From assembly GCF_030272615.1 (NCBI RefSeq), contig NC_081412.1:98703796-98767795 (forward strand): a stretch of 64,000 bases of DNA. Reading direction: 5' to 3'. Origin of the DNA: Cryptomeria japonica. Lineage: Eukaryota; Streptophyta; Pinopsida; Cupressales; Cupressaceae. The position numbers and the translations under genes are program-made. Of this stretch, positions 1 through 11,978 are shown piece after piece; the first letter of the stretch is position 1, and each line of letters begins with the position of its first letter. The notes under the pieces were generated by a model. That model ran no database searches and was not told where the DNA came from. It saw only the letters and a list, made by a program, of their open reading frames with translations.

Positions 1-281
1 TTTGGGAGAACTTTGATAGTGTATTGGGAACTTTAAAAAATTACCAAATATCTTATAGAAAGCATAAGAGGTTATGAAGCAATCTTGTTGCCATTTTGAA
101 GTGTTTAAGCGTTTGTATATTCACAATACGTGGGTTTTTTCACTTAAAGTGGTTTCCTACAAACATATTGGTCTCATTCAGGATTATTTGTCTCTCTTAT
201 ACTATTTATTATTTTATTTAGTTTGCCCAAGATTTTTCAATCAATTTTCTATCTAGTTACTGAGCCAATTGAGGTATATCT
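1..281. other. Left flank of the nested retrotransposon complex
   Basis: AT-rich sequence with no recognised gene or repeat. Its last five bases (277-281, TATCT) are the left copy of the target-site duplication of the outer copia element. The matching copy is at 19999-20003, so this flank was originally contiguous with the sequence from 20004 onward. Confidence 0.6.
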
Positions 282-605
282 TGTAAAATTTAATGATTCA
301 ACCTCATCCAAGGATAAATTGCTCAACACAACTTGAGAATTTTGTATTGACTGCACAATATAATATTATTACAATAAATGAATTAATCCTTATAAAAGGA
401 TGAATAAAACCTTAAATGCAAAACCCTAAAACTAGATTAAATTAGCTAGTGTCAAGTGTCACAATCATAATGAATGAGACAACTTAAGCTATTATTAGCC
501 TAATTATATAAAAGGAAAAAACACATAAGTTCAACTTAAGTGAATAAAGTAATTAAAGGATGTAATAAATTAAATAATTAGATAAGTGTCCTAATCACTC
601 CTACA
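282..605 (-). repeat. 3' LTR of the outer copia element
   Basis: A 324-bp LTR, starting TGTAAAAT and ending CTCCTACA on the plus strand. It aligns along its length with 19635-19998 (shared blocks such as TTGCTCAACACAAC and AAATTAGCTAGT/CT). The right copy has about 45 extra bases near its start, and scattered substitutions are visible. This divergence marks it as older than the inner copia LTRs. Confidence 0.85.
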
Positions 606-617
606 CCCCCCCTTAAG
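606..617 (-). other. Polypurine tract of the outer copia element
   Basis: Minus strand reads CTTAAGGGGGGG directly before the LTR start (TGTAGGAG). This is the expected plus-strand priming site for reverse transcription, and its position confirms that the element reads right to left. Confidence 0.75.
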
Positions 618-1374
618 ATAAACTTAAGGATAAGCCAATGAGCAAAAATGAATGCAAAGATACAATCATGAATGGGTCTTGACAACAAAGGCTTGATTAG
701 GTTCCCATGCAAAAACTAATACAACTCTCACAAATGGAGAAAGGGAGAAAAACCCAATGGAAGAAAACTTCTCTCCAAAAGAGAAAAAGAAATGAAAAAG
801 AATACATGTGATTAATCATGAAGGACTCCAAATATCCCCCCAAGTACTGAATCAGTCGTACAATCAATATCCCCCGAAGGAGAGAGGAAAGAGACAATGT
901 ATCCCCCCCATATGGGAGAAGCTCCAATGTCAAAGGTAAAGGCTCAAGGATGAATGTTGATTAAGATCAAAGAGAGGCAAACCACATTCCTCCCCTTGGG
1001 AAGAAACAAATCAAATGGCCAAGGTAGAAGAAACTCCATAAAAGGAGGTGGAAGAATAAGTCTCATGATGTGGAATATTGTTTTATTACCCACATGTCTG
1101 AATCAAATGATGCCAAATTATCTGAAGTAAATCCAAACAATTTTGAAGATACATAATGAAGATCCTCTGAAGGCACTCAAGATAGGATGGAAGGAATACT
1201 CAAACTACCATTGAGGAGGAATGAAATATCCTCAATCAAGTCCATAATGTATGTAGTGTGTGATGTACCAAACAACCTTGTAATAACTGGCAAGTACTCA
1301 TCCCACAAAGCTGAACTAAACTAATCTCAAGATAAGCAAGAGGTGGGTGAGGAGGCTCAACACAAGTCTCAGGA
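618..1374. other. 3' non-coding part of the outer copia element
   Basis: About 760 bases between the last coding remnant and the polypurine tract. No frame on either strand resembles integrase, RT or RNase H. The A/G-rich segment at about 700-1060 is low in complexity. Pol has apparently been deleted from the element here. Confidence 0.5.
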
Positions 1375-1754
1375 ACAATGGTGGATAATTGAAGCACACA
1401 TAGGTTTAAGTGACCAAAACTTTCCTCAAATTTCTAAGCCACTCTAGATGAATTGGAATTAAGATGAGTGAATGGAACTACATGCTTAGTGGGACCAAAA
1501 CGAAAGAACTCATACAATCAAGAGGCATGATCAACACTGCCAACTACAATGATATCTCTATTATGCAAGTCTCTGATAAGAACTGAATCAAGTGTGAACT
1601 CTATTATCTTATCTTGCCCACAATGAGTAATTTGATATGGAAAGGAGATTGAATGATAAATAAGGAACACATAGTACAACATCAAATGTGTCATCATTAA
1701 TCTCAATCGAACCCCTACTAGTAACACTCATATAAGTATTATTACCCTTCAAGA
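1375..1754 (-). pseudogene. Copia protease C-terminus / GAG-pre-integrase remnant (outer element)
   Basis: Minus-strand translation from 1754 gives a protease-end segment with GNNTYMSV and later LCVPYLSFNLLSI, a hallmark of copia polyproteins just after protease. The frame then shifts to QITHCGQDKIIEFT...VDHAS and reaches FEESFGHLNL, matching the conserved ERFGHLNY of the GAG-pre-integrase domain. There is at least one frameshift and one stop. Its 5' continuation lies beyond the inserted copia, at 15241 onward; the two parts are joined by the CAAGA target duplication. Confidence 0.75.
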
Positions 1755-3320
1755 TGATAACTCAATGATGAACCAATAGTACCAAACCGCTACTTAGAGG
1801 GGGGGGTGAATCAGTACAAACACAAATACAGTCCAAAACCGGTTTGACAACAAATACTCCAAATGACTGGCAAACAGAGATACTGGTTAAAACATAGTGC
1901 AACCAGTAACACCCAGAACAGCTCAAACAATCATAAACCGGTCACTCACTAAGCTTTCCTCTTAGCTCAATACTATAGTACCATTACACTCTCATACATG
2001 GACAGGTAAACTAACATCAGATCTTCATAATAGTTAGATCAATATGTTTTATAGATAGGCATAAAACATAAAACCATCATATGCTCAACAGGTAAAAACA
2101 AAGCATCACGAGATAAAAGCATTACACATGACACACATATTTTTCACGTGGAAACCCAACTGGGAAAAACCACGGTGGGGATGAATACCCACAAGTTGTT
2201 TTTGAACTCTTTAGAAGTCCGCTCTGTTAAGAGCCTTGTCCGATTAAAGACATTACAATAGGTTCTGCTAGGAACCGATCCTGTTAGGGATCACCCGGTT
2301 AAGGGATGGCTATAATACCCGGTTAAGGGTTAAACCCGGTTAGGGTTACCTTGTTAGAGGATATCAAGAACTCAATAGCTAAAGGATCTCCAGATCTCTA
2401 TAGCTTCTCAGAACTCATTAACTTCGAGTTACCCTATTAAGGGATTTGAATTAAGCCCAGTTAAGGCTACCTTGTTAAGGGATTTCACAACTGTTGAAGT
2501 GGTTAAAGATCAACAGGAATTACAATGATCTGGTAACAACACTTAATGCTAATGCAGATCCGTTTTGGCTCCTCTTCTCCTTCTGCACATTCACTTTGCA
2601 GGTATCTCTTCTCTCCTTTGGTCTGGCAAGAATCACGTATCACTTCCCTTGGATACACACTCACAACTTTTGCCAACAAACTTAGAAAGAAACACATCAT
2701 CGACCTTATAGGAAACAGACAGGTCGATAGCAAAAACCCTAAACCCTAAACCTGTTAGGTTAAGCAATTCAAGCAGTTCAATCCTGATCGTTGAATCATA
2801 CTGCATTAAATGCAACAATCTTGAATCGATCTCAAGACATTCTCCATTGTCCATTATCCACCGATTTCATGGTGGCTGATAACCCATCACACGTTATCAC
2901 CATTTGACAAACTTTGCACATTCCCGAGGTAGATAGGAATAGTCTTCTTCATGCAAGATCCTTCATGCGCACAGAGCTTACATGGCAACGTGACCTGTTC
3001 TTCATTATACTACTAACTCATCACACAAAGATCACTGATTGAGTCGCACAGGCTTGAGGTACTCCAACCGAAAATCCTGAAGTGGAAACTACCTACCAAC
3101 CGGTAGTCACACAATGCTTCCATGTGTCGGTTCCCATAACTACATGTCGGTTCATCTTGAACAAATATGCTGCTACACTTTGGCATATATATATCGGTTC
3201 ATACATATGCCGGTTCTCTCTTCTCACCTACATGTGTTGATTCACATCATGTCACATATTGACATCAATGACAACATACAATATCATTATGGCTTCATGC
3301 CGGTTCACATAATGCCAACA
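1755..3320 (-). repeat. Copia LTR 1 (left; 3' LTR of copy 1)
   Basis: A 1566-bp LTR beginning TGATAACTCAATG and ending AATGCCAACA on the plus strand. It holds a run of eight G near its left end, clusters of GTTAAGGG/GTTAGGG motifs around 2275-2480, and many CCGGTT motifs. It is followed by a polypurine tract (minus strand) at 3321-3335. It carries no convincing ORF; short frames in it repeat in the other two LTRs. Confidence 0.88.
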
Positions 3321-3562
3321 ATCTCCCCCTTTGGCATTGATGGCAATATACAAAGATATCTCTCCGGTTCACATCTTCTCCCCCATTTGCTGTAGATATC
3401 TTTTCCGCTTCACTCCTTCTCCCCCTTTGACAACAATGCCAAAGTGGAGGCAGAAGCATCTCTGTTCCATTATGCTGCTCCGCCTGAGGAGTAGCATCCT
3501 TCAACACATCAATCAACAAAAATTTGACTATGCAATACCTAACTGATGTGGAACAAATACTT
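3321..3562 (-). other. Polypurine tract and 3' untranslated part, copia copy 1
   Basis: Minus strand reads CCAAAGGGGGAGAT directly before the LTR start TGTTGGCATT. Two further purine-rich tracts (minus strand, around 3374-3386 and 3416-3428) lie within 110 bp, so there may be accessory polypurine tracts. The remainder leads to the pol stop codon at 3563. An equivalent stretch is at 9289-9530 in copy 2. Confidence 0.7.
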
Positions 3563-5995
3563 TTAGTTCACCTCCTGAAGGGGCAGTACCCCCAATTCAC
3601 CTCTTAAATGCACAAATGTAGTCTTTGGGAGAGGCTTGGTGAATATGTCTGCTAACTGCTCCTTACTGGAAACATGTTCTAGTGCAATCTCTTTATTCTG
3701 AACCTTTTCCCTCAAGAAATGATACTTAAGCTCAAAATGCTTGGTTCTAGAATGTAAAACCGGATTCTTTGAGATATTGATAGCACTTGTGTTATCACAA
3801 AATATACTTACCGGTTTAGATACAGGGATTCTGAAGCCTTCCAGTACATACTTCATCCAAATTGTCTGAGTGCAGTTCATGAAAGCTGCAACATACTCCG
3901 CTTCTGCTGTAGATTGAGAGATACAACTCTTCTTTTTACTCATCCATGAGACCAGTCTACCACCGAGAAAGAATGCAGCACTAGTTGTGCTTTTCCAGTC
4001 ATCCACATTACCTGCCCAATCAGCATCTGTGAACACTTTCAGATTGAAATCATTGATGTATGGGTACCACAATCCATAGTCAACTATTCCCGTCAGATAC
4101 CTAAGAATCCGCTTGACTGCAATCAAGTGGGATTCTCTTGGACTTTTCTGGAACCTTGCAGTAATGCCAACTGCATGTGCAATATCTGGTCTTCTATGCA
4201 CTACATAATGCAACTTACCAATCATTGATCGGTATTCCTTCTGATTAACCAGTGCGGAATCATCCTCTTTTGTCAATTTGCAACCTGTCACCATCGGTGT
4301 ACCAACCGGTTTGCTATCTTCCATGCCAAAGGTCTTCAACACCTCTTTGACATATTTGGAATGAGTGATAAAGATTCCATCTTTCATCTGCTGGATCTGC
4401 AGTCCAATGAAGAACTTAATCTCCCCTATGAGTGACATTTCAAACTCTTTCTTCATCTCATCAGCAAACTCATGACTCATCTTGTCATCTCCTCCAAAGA
4501 TAATGTCATCAACAAAAACCTCACAGACCAGGATCTGATCTCCTTCAGACTTCAAGTAGATATTGCTATCTTCACTTGTTCTCTCAAATCCAATCTTCAC
4601 AAGATGGGAATGTAGGCGCTCATACCATGCCCTAGGTGCTTGCTTTAGACCATATAAGGCTTTATGTAGCCTACATACCATGTCACTGTCTTCAGATAGG
4701 GCAAACCCATCTGGTTGCTCAATATACACCTCCTCTTCAAGTAAACCATTTAGGAATGTAGATTTTACATCCATTTGATATACTTTGAACCCTTTAAAAG
4801 CTGCATATGCAAGAAGCATACGAACTCCTTCCAATCTGGCTATAGGAGCAAAGGTTTCTCCATAGTCTTCTCCTTCTTCTTGAGCATATCCTTTGCACAC
4901 CAATCTGGCTTTATTCCTAATCACTGTGCCATTCTCATTTAGCTTGTTTCTGAACACCCATTTGGTGCCAATGACATTTTTATGCTCCAGTCTGGGTACC
5001 AGGGACCATGTACCATTTTTCTCTATCTGATCAAGTTCCTCTTCCATTGCCTTGATCCAGTCTTCATCTTTATGAGCTTCTTTGAATGATTTAGGCTCAA
5101 ATTCAGAGATCATACATGAGTTTTCTCTGATCTTTCTTCTTGTAAGGATTCCTGTATCCTTATCTCCTATGATCTGCTTAGGATCATGATTCAGCTTGAC
5201 ATACCGAGGAATGGTCTTGACTAGTTCTTCTTGCTTTTCCTCTTCATCCTCTCCTTTATCAGTATCAGCATTCACTAGTTTAGGAACACTATTACTGGTA
5301 CTTGGTTGACTAACAACCAGTTCCCAGAAGGTTGCAATCGGTTCATCTACAGCTTGCTCACTGTCGATTTCCTCAGTTTTCTCAAAGGATTCATCAACTC
5401 TTACATTGATACTTTCCATAATTCTTTGAGTCCTATTGTTGTAACATTTGAAAGCTTTACTCTTGGTGGAATATCCTAGGAATATTCCCTCATCACATTT
5501 GGCTTCAAATTTGCCCTGATGTTCACTCCTCTTGATGTAACATTTGCTACCAAATACCCTAAAGTAGCTAACCACAGGTGTCTTATCGGTCCAATACTCA
5601 TAAGGAGTTTTGTCCTTACCTTTCTTGATGAGTACTCGGTTCATAGTGTAGACTGCAGTGCTCACCACTTCTCTCCAAAAGGTGTGAGCTACCTTTCCTT
5701 GAATCAACATGGTTCTAGTTGCTTCAACCACAGTCTGGTTATTCCTCTCTACTAAGCCATTCTGCTGTGGAGTCCGGGGGGCAGACAGCTGCCTCTTGAT
5801 GCCAAATTCTTCACAATACTTGTTGAATTCACCGAAAGTGAATTCCCTTCCTTGATCAGTTCTGAGACACTTGATCCTTTTACCGCTTTCCTTCTCCACT
5901 AATGCTCTGAAAGCTTTGAATTTCACAAAAGCTTCAAACTTGTCTTTCAAGAATGTGACCCACATCATTCTTGAGCAATCATCAGTGAGAATCAT
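3563..5995 (-). CDS. Copia pol, integrase-RT-RNase H part (copy 1), downstream of a nonsense codon
   Basis: An 810-residue open frame forming the C-terminal two thirds of a copia polyprotein. Integrase core: Asp47 (LRTDQG) and Glu83 (NGLVERNN), the second and third catalytic acids. Reverse transcriptase about 325-570: Asp409 in [11 protein letters not shown] and Asp496-Asp497 in FVDDIIFG. RNase H about 650-790: Asp657 (FTDADWAG), Glu698/Glu700 (STAEAEY) and Asp734 (FCDNTSA). The typical copia C-terminus [10 protein letters not shown] is present. The first Met is internal to integrase. The same frame continues upstream into the 6011-7654 frame past one stop codon (6011-6013), so expression as a full polyprotein would need readthrough. 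The protein looks otherwise intact. Confidence 0.9.
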   Translation of the reverse strand: MILTDDCSRMMWVTFLKDKFEAFVKFKAFRALVEKESGKRIKCLRTDQGREFTFGEFNKYCEEFGIKRQLSAPRTPQQNGLVERNNQTVVEATRTMLIQGKVAHTFWREVVSTAVYTMNRVLIKKGKDKTPYEYWTDKTPVVSYFRVFGSKCYIKRSEHQGKFEAKCDEGIFLGYSTKSKAFKCYNNRTQRIMESINVRVDESFEKTEEIDSEQAVDEPIATFWELVVSQPSTSNSVPKLVNADTDKGEDEEEKQEELVKTIPRYVKLNHDPKQIIGDKDTGILTRRKIRENSCMISEFEPKSFKEAHKDEDWIKAMEEELDQIEKNGTWSLVPRLEHKNVIGTKWVFRNKLNENGTVIRNKARLVCKGYAQEEGEDYGETFAPIARLEGVRMLLAYAAFKGFKVYQMDVKSTFLNGLLEEEVYIEQPDGFALSEDSDMVCRLHKALYGLKQAPRAWYERLHSHLVKIGFERTSEDSNIYLKSEGDQILVCEVFVDDIIFGGDDKMSHEFADEMKKEFEMSLIGEIKFFIGLQIQQMKDGIFITHSKYVKEVLKTFGMEDSKPVGTPMVTGCKLTKEDDSALVNQKEYRSMIGKLHYVVHRRPDIAHAVGITARFQKSPRESHLIAVKRILRYLTGIVDYGLWYPYINDFNLKVFTDADWAGNVDDWKSTTSAAFFLGGRLVSWMSKKKSCISQSTAEAEYVAAFMNCTQTIWMKYVLEGFRIPVSKPVSIFCDNTSAINISKNPVLHSRTKHFELKYHFLREKVQNKEIALEHVSSKEQLADIFTKPLPKTTFVHLRGELGVLPLQEVN

Positions 5996-6010
5996 GAAGT
6001 ACCTATCACC

Positions 6011-7654
6011 CTACACATTTCTAGTTTTCATAGGACCACACAAATCAGTATGCACAAGATCAAGCAAGTTGTCAGCAATGAAAGATTTACCTTTAAAGGT
6101 TGAGGAAGACATTTTCCCCAATTGACACTCTCTACACAAGGTATTATCCGGTTTGCTTAGCACCGGCAACCCTCTAACTACCTTGATCTTACTAGCCTTC
6201 ACAATGTTATCAAAGTTTACATGGCAAAGTCTCCTATGCAATATCCAACTATCATCAAGCTTAGCCATAAGACATGTACTTACATTTGCATTCAAATGAA
6301 ATAGGTTACCTTTGGTCTGCATGCCGGTGGCCACCAATTTACCATCTTTTCCTTTGATTCTGCAAACTCCATTCTTGAATTCCAGAATGAGGTCACTGTC
6401 ATTTAGCTGGGCAACACTTAGAAGATTGTGTCTGAGACCATCAACCCAGTACACATTGTCAGCACTGCTCTTTCCATTTAGAGAGATGGACCCTTTGCCT
6501 TTGACCATGCATGGTGCATCATTGCCAAAGCGAACCACACCACCATCATACTCCTCCAAGGATAGAAACTTGCTCCGGTCACCTATCATATGGTGAGAAC
6601 AGCCACTGTCAATGATCCACTCATTGGAATTATCAAACCGGGAGACAAGAGCCTTCTTGTTTGCCACATCTTCCTTTACAGCAACAAACACAATGTCTTC
6701 ATTCTCTTCATCTTCTGATTCCTCATCTGTGACACCTTCATCAACTGCCACAAAATAGTTTCTCTGATTTCCTCCTTTGAATTTCCTGAACCTTTCTAGT
6801 TTGTCCTTGTTATCGCCATTAGGACAGTTTATAGCAATATGTCCTATCCAGTTATAAGAAAAACATTTCAAAGGTAGCTTACCTTTGTATTTACCGGTTC
6901 CTTTAGGAAGCTTCCTGGCAAGGAGAGCTTCAAATGCCATCAGAATCTCCTCATCATTCATTTCTCTGCTCTGACTAGGTTCCCCACTAGTGCTAGCCTC
7001 TTTTCCTTTTATGGATGGTATAGCATAGGCTTTAAATGTTGATTCAGTCTTTTGAACACTGCCATCAAAACTATTTAGCTCATAGGCTGTTAACTTGGCT
7101 ATGATGGAGTCCAAGGATACTTTAGACTTATCTATTGATCTCAGCTCCTGAATAGCAGCAACCCTTACTGCATAGACCGGCAACAGAGATCTCAGGACTT
7201 TACTTACCACAGTGGAATCTTCTATTTTACCACCTGCACTCTTGATTTCTCCAACAACCATTTTGATTCTTATTCCATACTGCTGAATGGTCTCACCTTC
7301 AACCATCCGCATATCTTCAAACTTCCCTCTCAGGCTTTCTTCCTTAACCTGTTTTACATGTTCATCACCACCATAGATATTTTCAAGAGCATCCCATACC
7401 TCTTTGGGATTTGCCTTGTCCTGAACATCAATAAACTCAATGTCAGATAGACTACTAATGAGGGCTTCCATGAGTTGCCCATTTTCTTGTATCTCTCTCT
7501 TTTGGTCATCGGTGAGAGTACCGGTAGGGACAACATATACATTCTCAACATAACTCCAGTGTTGAACACCCATGCTTCTGATGAATATCTTCATCATGTC
7601 TTTCCATATACCAAAATTTTCCCTGTTAAACTTTGGACCTTCCCTCTTCATCAT
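6011..7654 (-). CDS. Copia gag-protease-integrase N-terminus (copy 1), ends at a premature stop
   Basis: A 547-residue frame starting shortly after the primer-binding site. Gag (UBN2/copia-type) spans about 1-250. The zinc knuckle at 264-277 is degraded: Cys264, His272 and Cys277 remain but the second Cys is Tyr267. The protease Asp-Ser-Gly is at 349-351 (IIDSGCSHHM). The GAG-pre-integrase / HHCC zinc region has His473, His478, Cys507 and Cys510. The first integrase Asp is 537 (VHTDLCGP). The frame ends ten residues later at a TAG (6011-6013) and is in phase with the downstream pol frame, so this single nonsense mutation inactivates one polyprotein. The identical stop in copy 2 shows that the mutation predates the duplication. 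Confidence 0.9.
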   Translation of the reverse strand: MMKREGPKFNRENFGIWKDMMKIFIRSMGVQHWSYVENVYVVPTGTLTDDQKREIQENGQLMEALISSLSDIEFIDVQDKANPKEVWDALENIYGGDEHVKQVKEESLRGKFEDMRMVEGETIQQYGIRIKMVVGEIKSAGGKIEDSTVVSKVLRSLLPVYAVRVAAIQELRSIDKSKVSLDSIIAKLTAYELNSFDGSVQKTESTFKAYAIPSIKGKEASTSGEPSQSREMNDEEILMAFEALLARKLPKGTGKYKGKLPLKCFSYNWIGHIAINCPNGDNKDKLERFRKFKGGNQRNYFVAVDEGVTDEESEDEENEDIVFVAVKEDVANKKALVSRFDNSNEWIIDSGCSHHMIGDRSKFLSLEEYDGGVVRFGNDAPCMVKGKGSISLNGKSSADNVYWVDGLRHNLLSVAQLNDSDLILEFKNGVCRIKGKDGKLVATGMQTKGNLFHLNANVSTCLMAKLDDSWILHRRLCHVNFDNIVKASKIKVVRGLPVLSKPDNTLCRECQLGKMSSSTFKGKSFIADNLLDLVHTDLCGPMKTRNV

Positions 7655-7709
7655 TTGACTAGGATATTTACCTCAAGTGGTTAAGCTTACAACACAGAGG
7701 ACCTACAGC

Positions 7710-7723
7710 GCTCTAATACCAAT
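7710..7723 (-). other. Primer-binding site, copia copy 1
   Basis: Minus strand reads TTGGTATTAGAGCG immediately after the LTR end (…TTATCA). It resembles the complement of the initiator-Met tRNA 3' end (TGGTATCAGAGC) with one substitution, as is common in plant copia elements. The equivalent in copy 2 is at 13678-13691. Confidence 0.75.
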
Positions 7724-9288
7724 TGATAACTCAATGATGAACCAATAGTACCAAACCAATACTAAGAGGGGGGGTGAATCTAAACAAACACAAATACAGT
7801 CCAAAACCGGTTTGACAGCAAATACTCCAAATGATTGGCAAACAGGGATACTGGTTAAAACAGAGTGCAACCGGTAACACCCAGAACAGCTCAAACAATC
7901 ATAAACCGGTCACTCACTAAGCTTTCCTCTTAGCTCAATACTATAGTACCATTACACTCTCATACATGGACAGGTAAACTAACATCAGATCTTCATAATA
8001 GTTAGATCAATATGTTTTATAGATAGGCATAAAACATAAAACCATCATATGCTCAACAGGTAAAAACAAAGCATCACGAGATAAAAGCATTACACATGAC
8101 ACACATATTTTTCACGTGGAAACCCAACTGGGAAAAACCACGGTGGGGATGAATACCCACAAGTTGTTTTTGAACTCTTTAGAAGTCCGCTCTGTTAAGA
8201 GCCTTGTCCGATTAAAGACATTACAATAGGTTCTGCTAGGAACCGATCCTGTTAGGGATCACCCGGTTAAGGGATGGCTATAATACCCGGTTAAGGGTTA
8301 AACCCGGTTAGGGTTACCTTGTTAGAGGATATCAAGAACTCAATAGCTAAAGGATCTCCAGATCTCTATAGCTTCTCAGAACTCATTAACTTCGAGTTAC
8401 CCTATTAAGGGATTTGAATTAAGCCCAGTTAAGGCTACCTTGTTAAGGGATTTCACAACTGTTGAAGTGGTTAAAGATCAACAGGAATTACAATGATCTG
8501 GTAACAACACTTAATGCTAATGCAGATCCGTTTTGGCTCCTCTTCTCCTTCTGCACATTCACTTTGCAGGTATCTCTTCTCTCCTTTGGTCTGGCAAGAA
8601 TCACGTATCACTTCCCTTGGATACACACTCACAACTTTTGCCAACAAACTTAGAAAGAAACACATCATCGACCTTATAGGAAACAGACAGGTCGATAGCA
8701 AAAACCCTAAACCCTAAACCTGTTAGGTTAAGCAATTCAAGCAGTTCAATCCTGATCGTTGAATCATACTGCATTAAATGCAACAATCTTGAATCGATCT
8801 CAAGACATTCTCCATTGTCCATTATCCACCGATTTCATGGTGGCTGATAACCCATCACACGTTATCACCATTTGACAAACTTTGCACATTCCCGAGGTAG
8901 ATAGGAATAGTCTTCTTCATGCAAGATCCTTCATGCGCACAGAGCTTACATGGCAACGTGACCTGTTCTTCATTATACTACTAACTCATCACACAAAGAT
9001 CACTGATTGAGTCGCACAGGCTTGAGGTACTCCAACCGAAAATCCTGAAGTGGAAACTACCTACCAACCGGTAGTCACACAATGCTTCCATGTGTCGGTT
9101 CCCATAACTACATGTCGGTTCATCTTGAACAAATATGCTGCTACACTTTGGCATATATATATCGGTTCATACATATGCCGGTTCTCTCTTCTCACCTACA
9201 TGTGTTGATTCACATCATGTCACATATTGACATCAATGACAACATACAATATCATTATGGCTTCATGCCGGTTCACATAATGCCAACA
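7724..9288 (-). repeat. Copia LTR 2 (middle, chimeric)
   Basis: A 1565-bp LTR serving as 5' LTR of copy 1 and 3' LTR of copy 2. From 7724 to about 7873 its variants match LTR 3: seven instead of eight G, GAATCTAAAC, GACAGCAAAT, ATGATTGG, CAGGGATAC, AACCGGTAAC. From 7964 onward its variants match LTR 1: CATACATGG, CATCAGATC, CTGGGAAAAACC and the full-length GTTAAGGG block. The switch lies between 7874 and 7963. Confidence 0.88.
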
Positions 9289-9530
9289 ATCTCCCCCTTT
9301 GGCATTGATGGCAATATACAAAGATATCTCTCCGGTTCACATCTTCTCCCCCATTTGCTGTAGATATCTTTTCCGCTTCACTCCTTCTCCCCCTTTGACA
9401 ACAATGCCAAAGTGGAGGCAGAAGCATCTCTGTTCCATTATGCTGCTCCGCCTGAGGAGTAGCATCCTTCAACACATCAATCAACAAAAATTTGACTATG
9501 CAATACCTAACTGATGTGGAACAAATACTT

Positions 9531-11963
9531 TTAGTTCACCTCCTGAAGGGGCAGTACCCCCAATTCACCTCTTAAATGCACAAATGTAGTCTTTGGGAGA
9601 GGCTTGGTGAATATGTCTGCTAACTGCTCCTTACTGGAAACATGTTCTAGTGCAATCTCTTTATTCTGAACCTTTTCCCTCAAGAAATGATACTTAAGCT
9701 CAAAATGCTTGGTTCTAGAATGTAAAACCGGATTCTTTGAGATATTGATAGCACTTGTGTTATCACAAAATATACTTACCGGTTTAGATACAGGGATTCT
9801 GAAGCCTTCCAGTACATACTTCATCCAAATTGTCTGAGTGCAGTTCATGAAAGCTGCAACATACTCCGCTTCTGCTGTAGATTGAGAGATACAACTCTTC
9901 TTTTTACTCATCCATGAGACCAGTCTACCACCGAGAAAGAATGCAGCACTAGTTGTGCTTTTCCAGTCATCCACATTACCTGCCCAATCAGCATCTGTGA
10001 ACACTTTCAGATTGAAATCATTGATGTATGGGTACCACAATCCATAGTCAACTATTCCCGTCAGATACCTAAGAATCCGCTTGACTGCAATCAAGTGGGA
10101 TTCTCTTGGACTTTTCTGGAACCTTGTAGTAATGCCAACTGCATGTGCAATATCTGGTCTTCTATGCACTACATAATGCAACTTACCAATCATTGATCGG
10201 TATTCCTTCTGATTAACCAGTGCGGAATCATCCTCTTTTGTCAATTTGCAACCTGTCACCATCGGTGTACCAACCGGTTTGCTATCTTCCATGCCAAAGG
10301 TCTTCAACACCTCTTTGACATATTTGGAATGAGTGATAAAGATTCCATCTTTCATCTGCTGGATCTGCAGTCCAATGAAGAACTTAATCTCCCCTATGAG
10401 TGACATTTCAAACTCTTTCTTCATCTCATCAGCAAACTCATGACTCATCTTGTCATCTCCTCCAAAGATAATGTCATCAACAAAAACCTCACAGACCAGG
10501 ATCTGATCTCCTTCAGACTTCAAGTAGATATTGCTATCTTCACTTGTTCTCTCAAATCCAATCTTCACAAGATGGGAATGTAGGCGCTCATACCATGCCC
10601 TAGGTGCTTGCTTTAGACCATATAAGGCTTTATGTAGCCTACATACCATGTCACTGTCTTCAGATAGGGCAAACCCATCTGGTTGCTCAATATACACCTC
10701 CTCTTCAAGTAAACCATTTAGGAATGTAGATTTTACATCCATTTGATATACTTTGAACCCTTTAAAAGCTGCATATGCAAGAAGCATACGAACTCCTTCC
10801 AATCTGGCTATAGGAGCAAAGGTTTCTCCATAGTCTTCTCCTTCTTCTTGAGCATATCCTTTGCACACCAATCTGGCTTTATTCCTAATCACTGTGCCAT
10901 TCTCATTTAGCTTGTTTCTGAACACCCATTTGGTGCCAATGACATTTTTATGCTCCAGTCTGGGTACCAGGGACCATGTACCATTTTTCTCTATCTGATC
11001 AAGTTCCTCTTCCATTGCCTTGATCCAGTCTTCATCTTTATGAGCTTCTTTGAATGATTTAGGCTCAAATTCAGAGATCATACATGAGTTTTCTCTGATC
11101 TTTCTTCTTGTAAGGATTCCTGTATCCTTATCTCCTATGATCTGCTTAGGATCATGATTCAGCTTGACATACCGAGGAATGGTCTTGACTAGTTCTTCTT
11201 GCTTTTCCTCTTCATCCTCTCCTTTATCAGTATCAGCATTCACTAGTTTAGGAACACTATTACTGGTACTTGGTTGACTAACAACCAGTTCCCAGAAGGT
11301 TGCAATCGGTTCATCTACAGCTTGCTCACTGTCGATTTCCTCAGTTTTCTCAAAGGATTCATCAACTCTTACATTGATACTTTCCATAATTCTTTGAGTC
11401 CTATTGTTGTAACATTTGAAAGCTTTACTCTTGGTGGAATATCCTAGGAATATTCCCTCATCACATTTGGCTTCAAATTTGCCCTGATGTTCACTCCTCT
11501 TGATGTAACATTTGCTACCAAATACCCTAAAGTAGCTAACCACAGGTGTCTTATCGGTCCAATACTCATAAGGAGTTTTGTCCTTACCTTTCTTGATGAG
11601 TACTCGGTTCATAGTGTAGACTGCAGTGCTCACCACTTCTCTCCAAAAGGTGTGAGCTACCTTTCCTTGAATCAACATGGTTCTAGTTGCTTCAACCACA
11701 GTCTGGTTATTCCTCTCTACTAAGCCATTCTGCTGTGGAGTCCGGGGGGCAGACAGCTGCCTCTTGATGCCAAATTCTTCACAATACTTGTTGAATTCAC
11801 CGAAAGTGAATTCCCTTCCTTGATCAGTTCTGAGACACTTGATCCTTTTACCGCTTTCCTTCTCCACTAATGCTCTGAAAGCTTTGAATTTCACAAAAGC
11901 TTCAAACTTGTCTTTCAAGAATGTGACCCACATCATTCTTGAGCAATCATCAGTGAGAATCAT
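9531..11963 (-). CDS. Copia pol, integrase-RT-RNase H part (copy 2)
   Basis: An 810-residue frame identical to 3563-5995 except for one residue: Thr613 here, Ala613 in copy 1 (base 10127 T versus 4159 C on the plus strand). All catalytic residues are retained: integrase Asp47 and Glu83, RT Asp409 and FVDD at 494-497, RNase H Asp657, Glu698 and Asp734. As in copy 1 the frame is separated from its N-terminal part by the TAG at 11979-11981. The offset from copy 1 is exactly 5,968 bp throughout. Confidence 0.9.
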   Translation of the reverse strand: MILTDDCSRMMWVTFLKDKFEAFVKFKAFRALVEKESGKRIKCLRTDQGREFTFGEFNKYCEEFGIKRQLSAPRTPQQNGLVERNNQTVVEATRTMLIQGKVAHTFWREVVSTAVYTMNRVLIKKGKDKTPYEYWTDKTPVVSYFRVFGSKCYIKRSEHQGKFEAKCDEGIFLGYSTKSKAFKCYNNRTQRIMESINVRVDESFEKTEEIDSEQAVDEPIATFWELVVSQPSTSNSVPKLVNADTDKGEDEEEKQEELVKTIPRYVKLNHDPKQIIGDKDTGILTRRKIRENSCMISEFEPKSFKEAHKDEDWIKAMEEELDQIEKNGTWSLVPRLEHKNVIGTKWVFRNKLNENGTVIRNKARLVCKGYAQEEGEDYGETFAPIARLEGVRMLLAYAAFKGFKVYQMDVKSTFLNGLLEEEVYIEQPDGFALSEDSDMVCRLHKALYGLKQAPRAWYERLHSHLVKIGFERTSEDSNIYLKSEGDQILVCEVFVDDIIFGGDDKMSHEFADEMKKEFEMSLIGEIKFFIGLQIQQMKDGIFITHSKYVKEVLKTFGMEDSKPVGTPMVTGCKLTKEDDSALVNQKEYRSMIGKLHYVVHRRPDIAHAVGITTRFQKSPRESHLIAVKRILRYLTGIVDYGLWYPYINDFNLKVFTDADWAGNVDDWKSTTSAAFFLGGRLVSWMSKKKSCISQSTAEAEYVAAFMNCTQTIWMKYVLEGFRIPVSKPVSIFCDNTSAINISKNPVLHSRTKHFELKYHFLREKVQNKEIALEHVSSKEQLADIFTKPLPKTTFVHLRGELGVLPLQEVN

Positions 11964-11978
11964 GAAGTACCTATCACC

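Noticed and set aside
2703-2755. Telomere-like CCCTAAACCCTAAAC, also at 8702 and 14645
   Set aside because: Only two heptamers, at the same place in each of the three copia LTRs. It is part of the LTR, not an interstitial telomere array.
2494-2854. Four overlapping short ORFs, repeated around 8,500 and 14,450
   Set aside because: They recur because the LTR recurs, on both strands, with no resemblance to known proteins.
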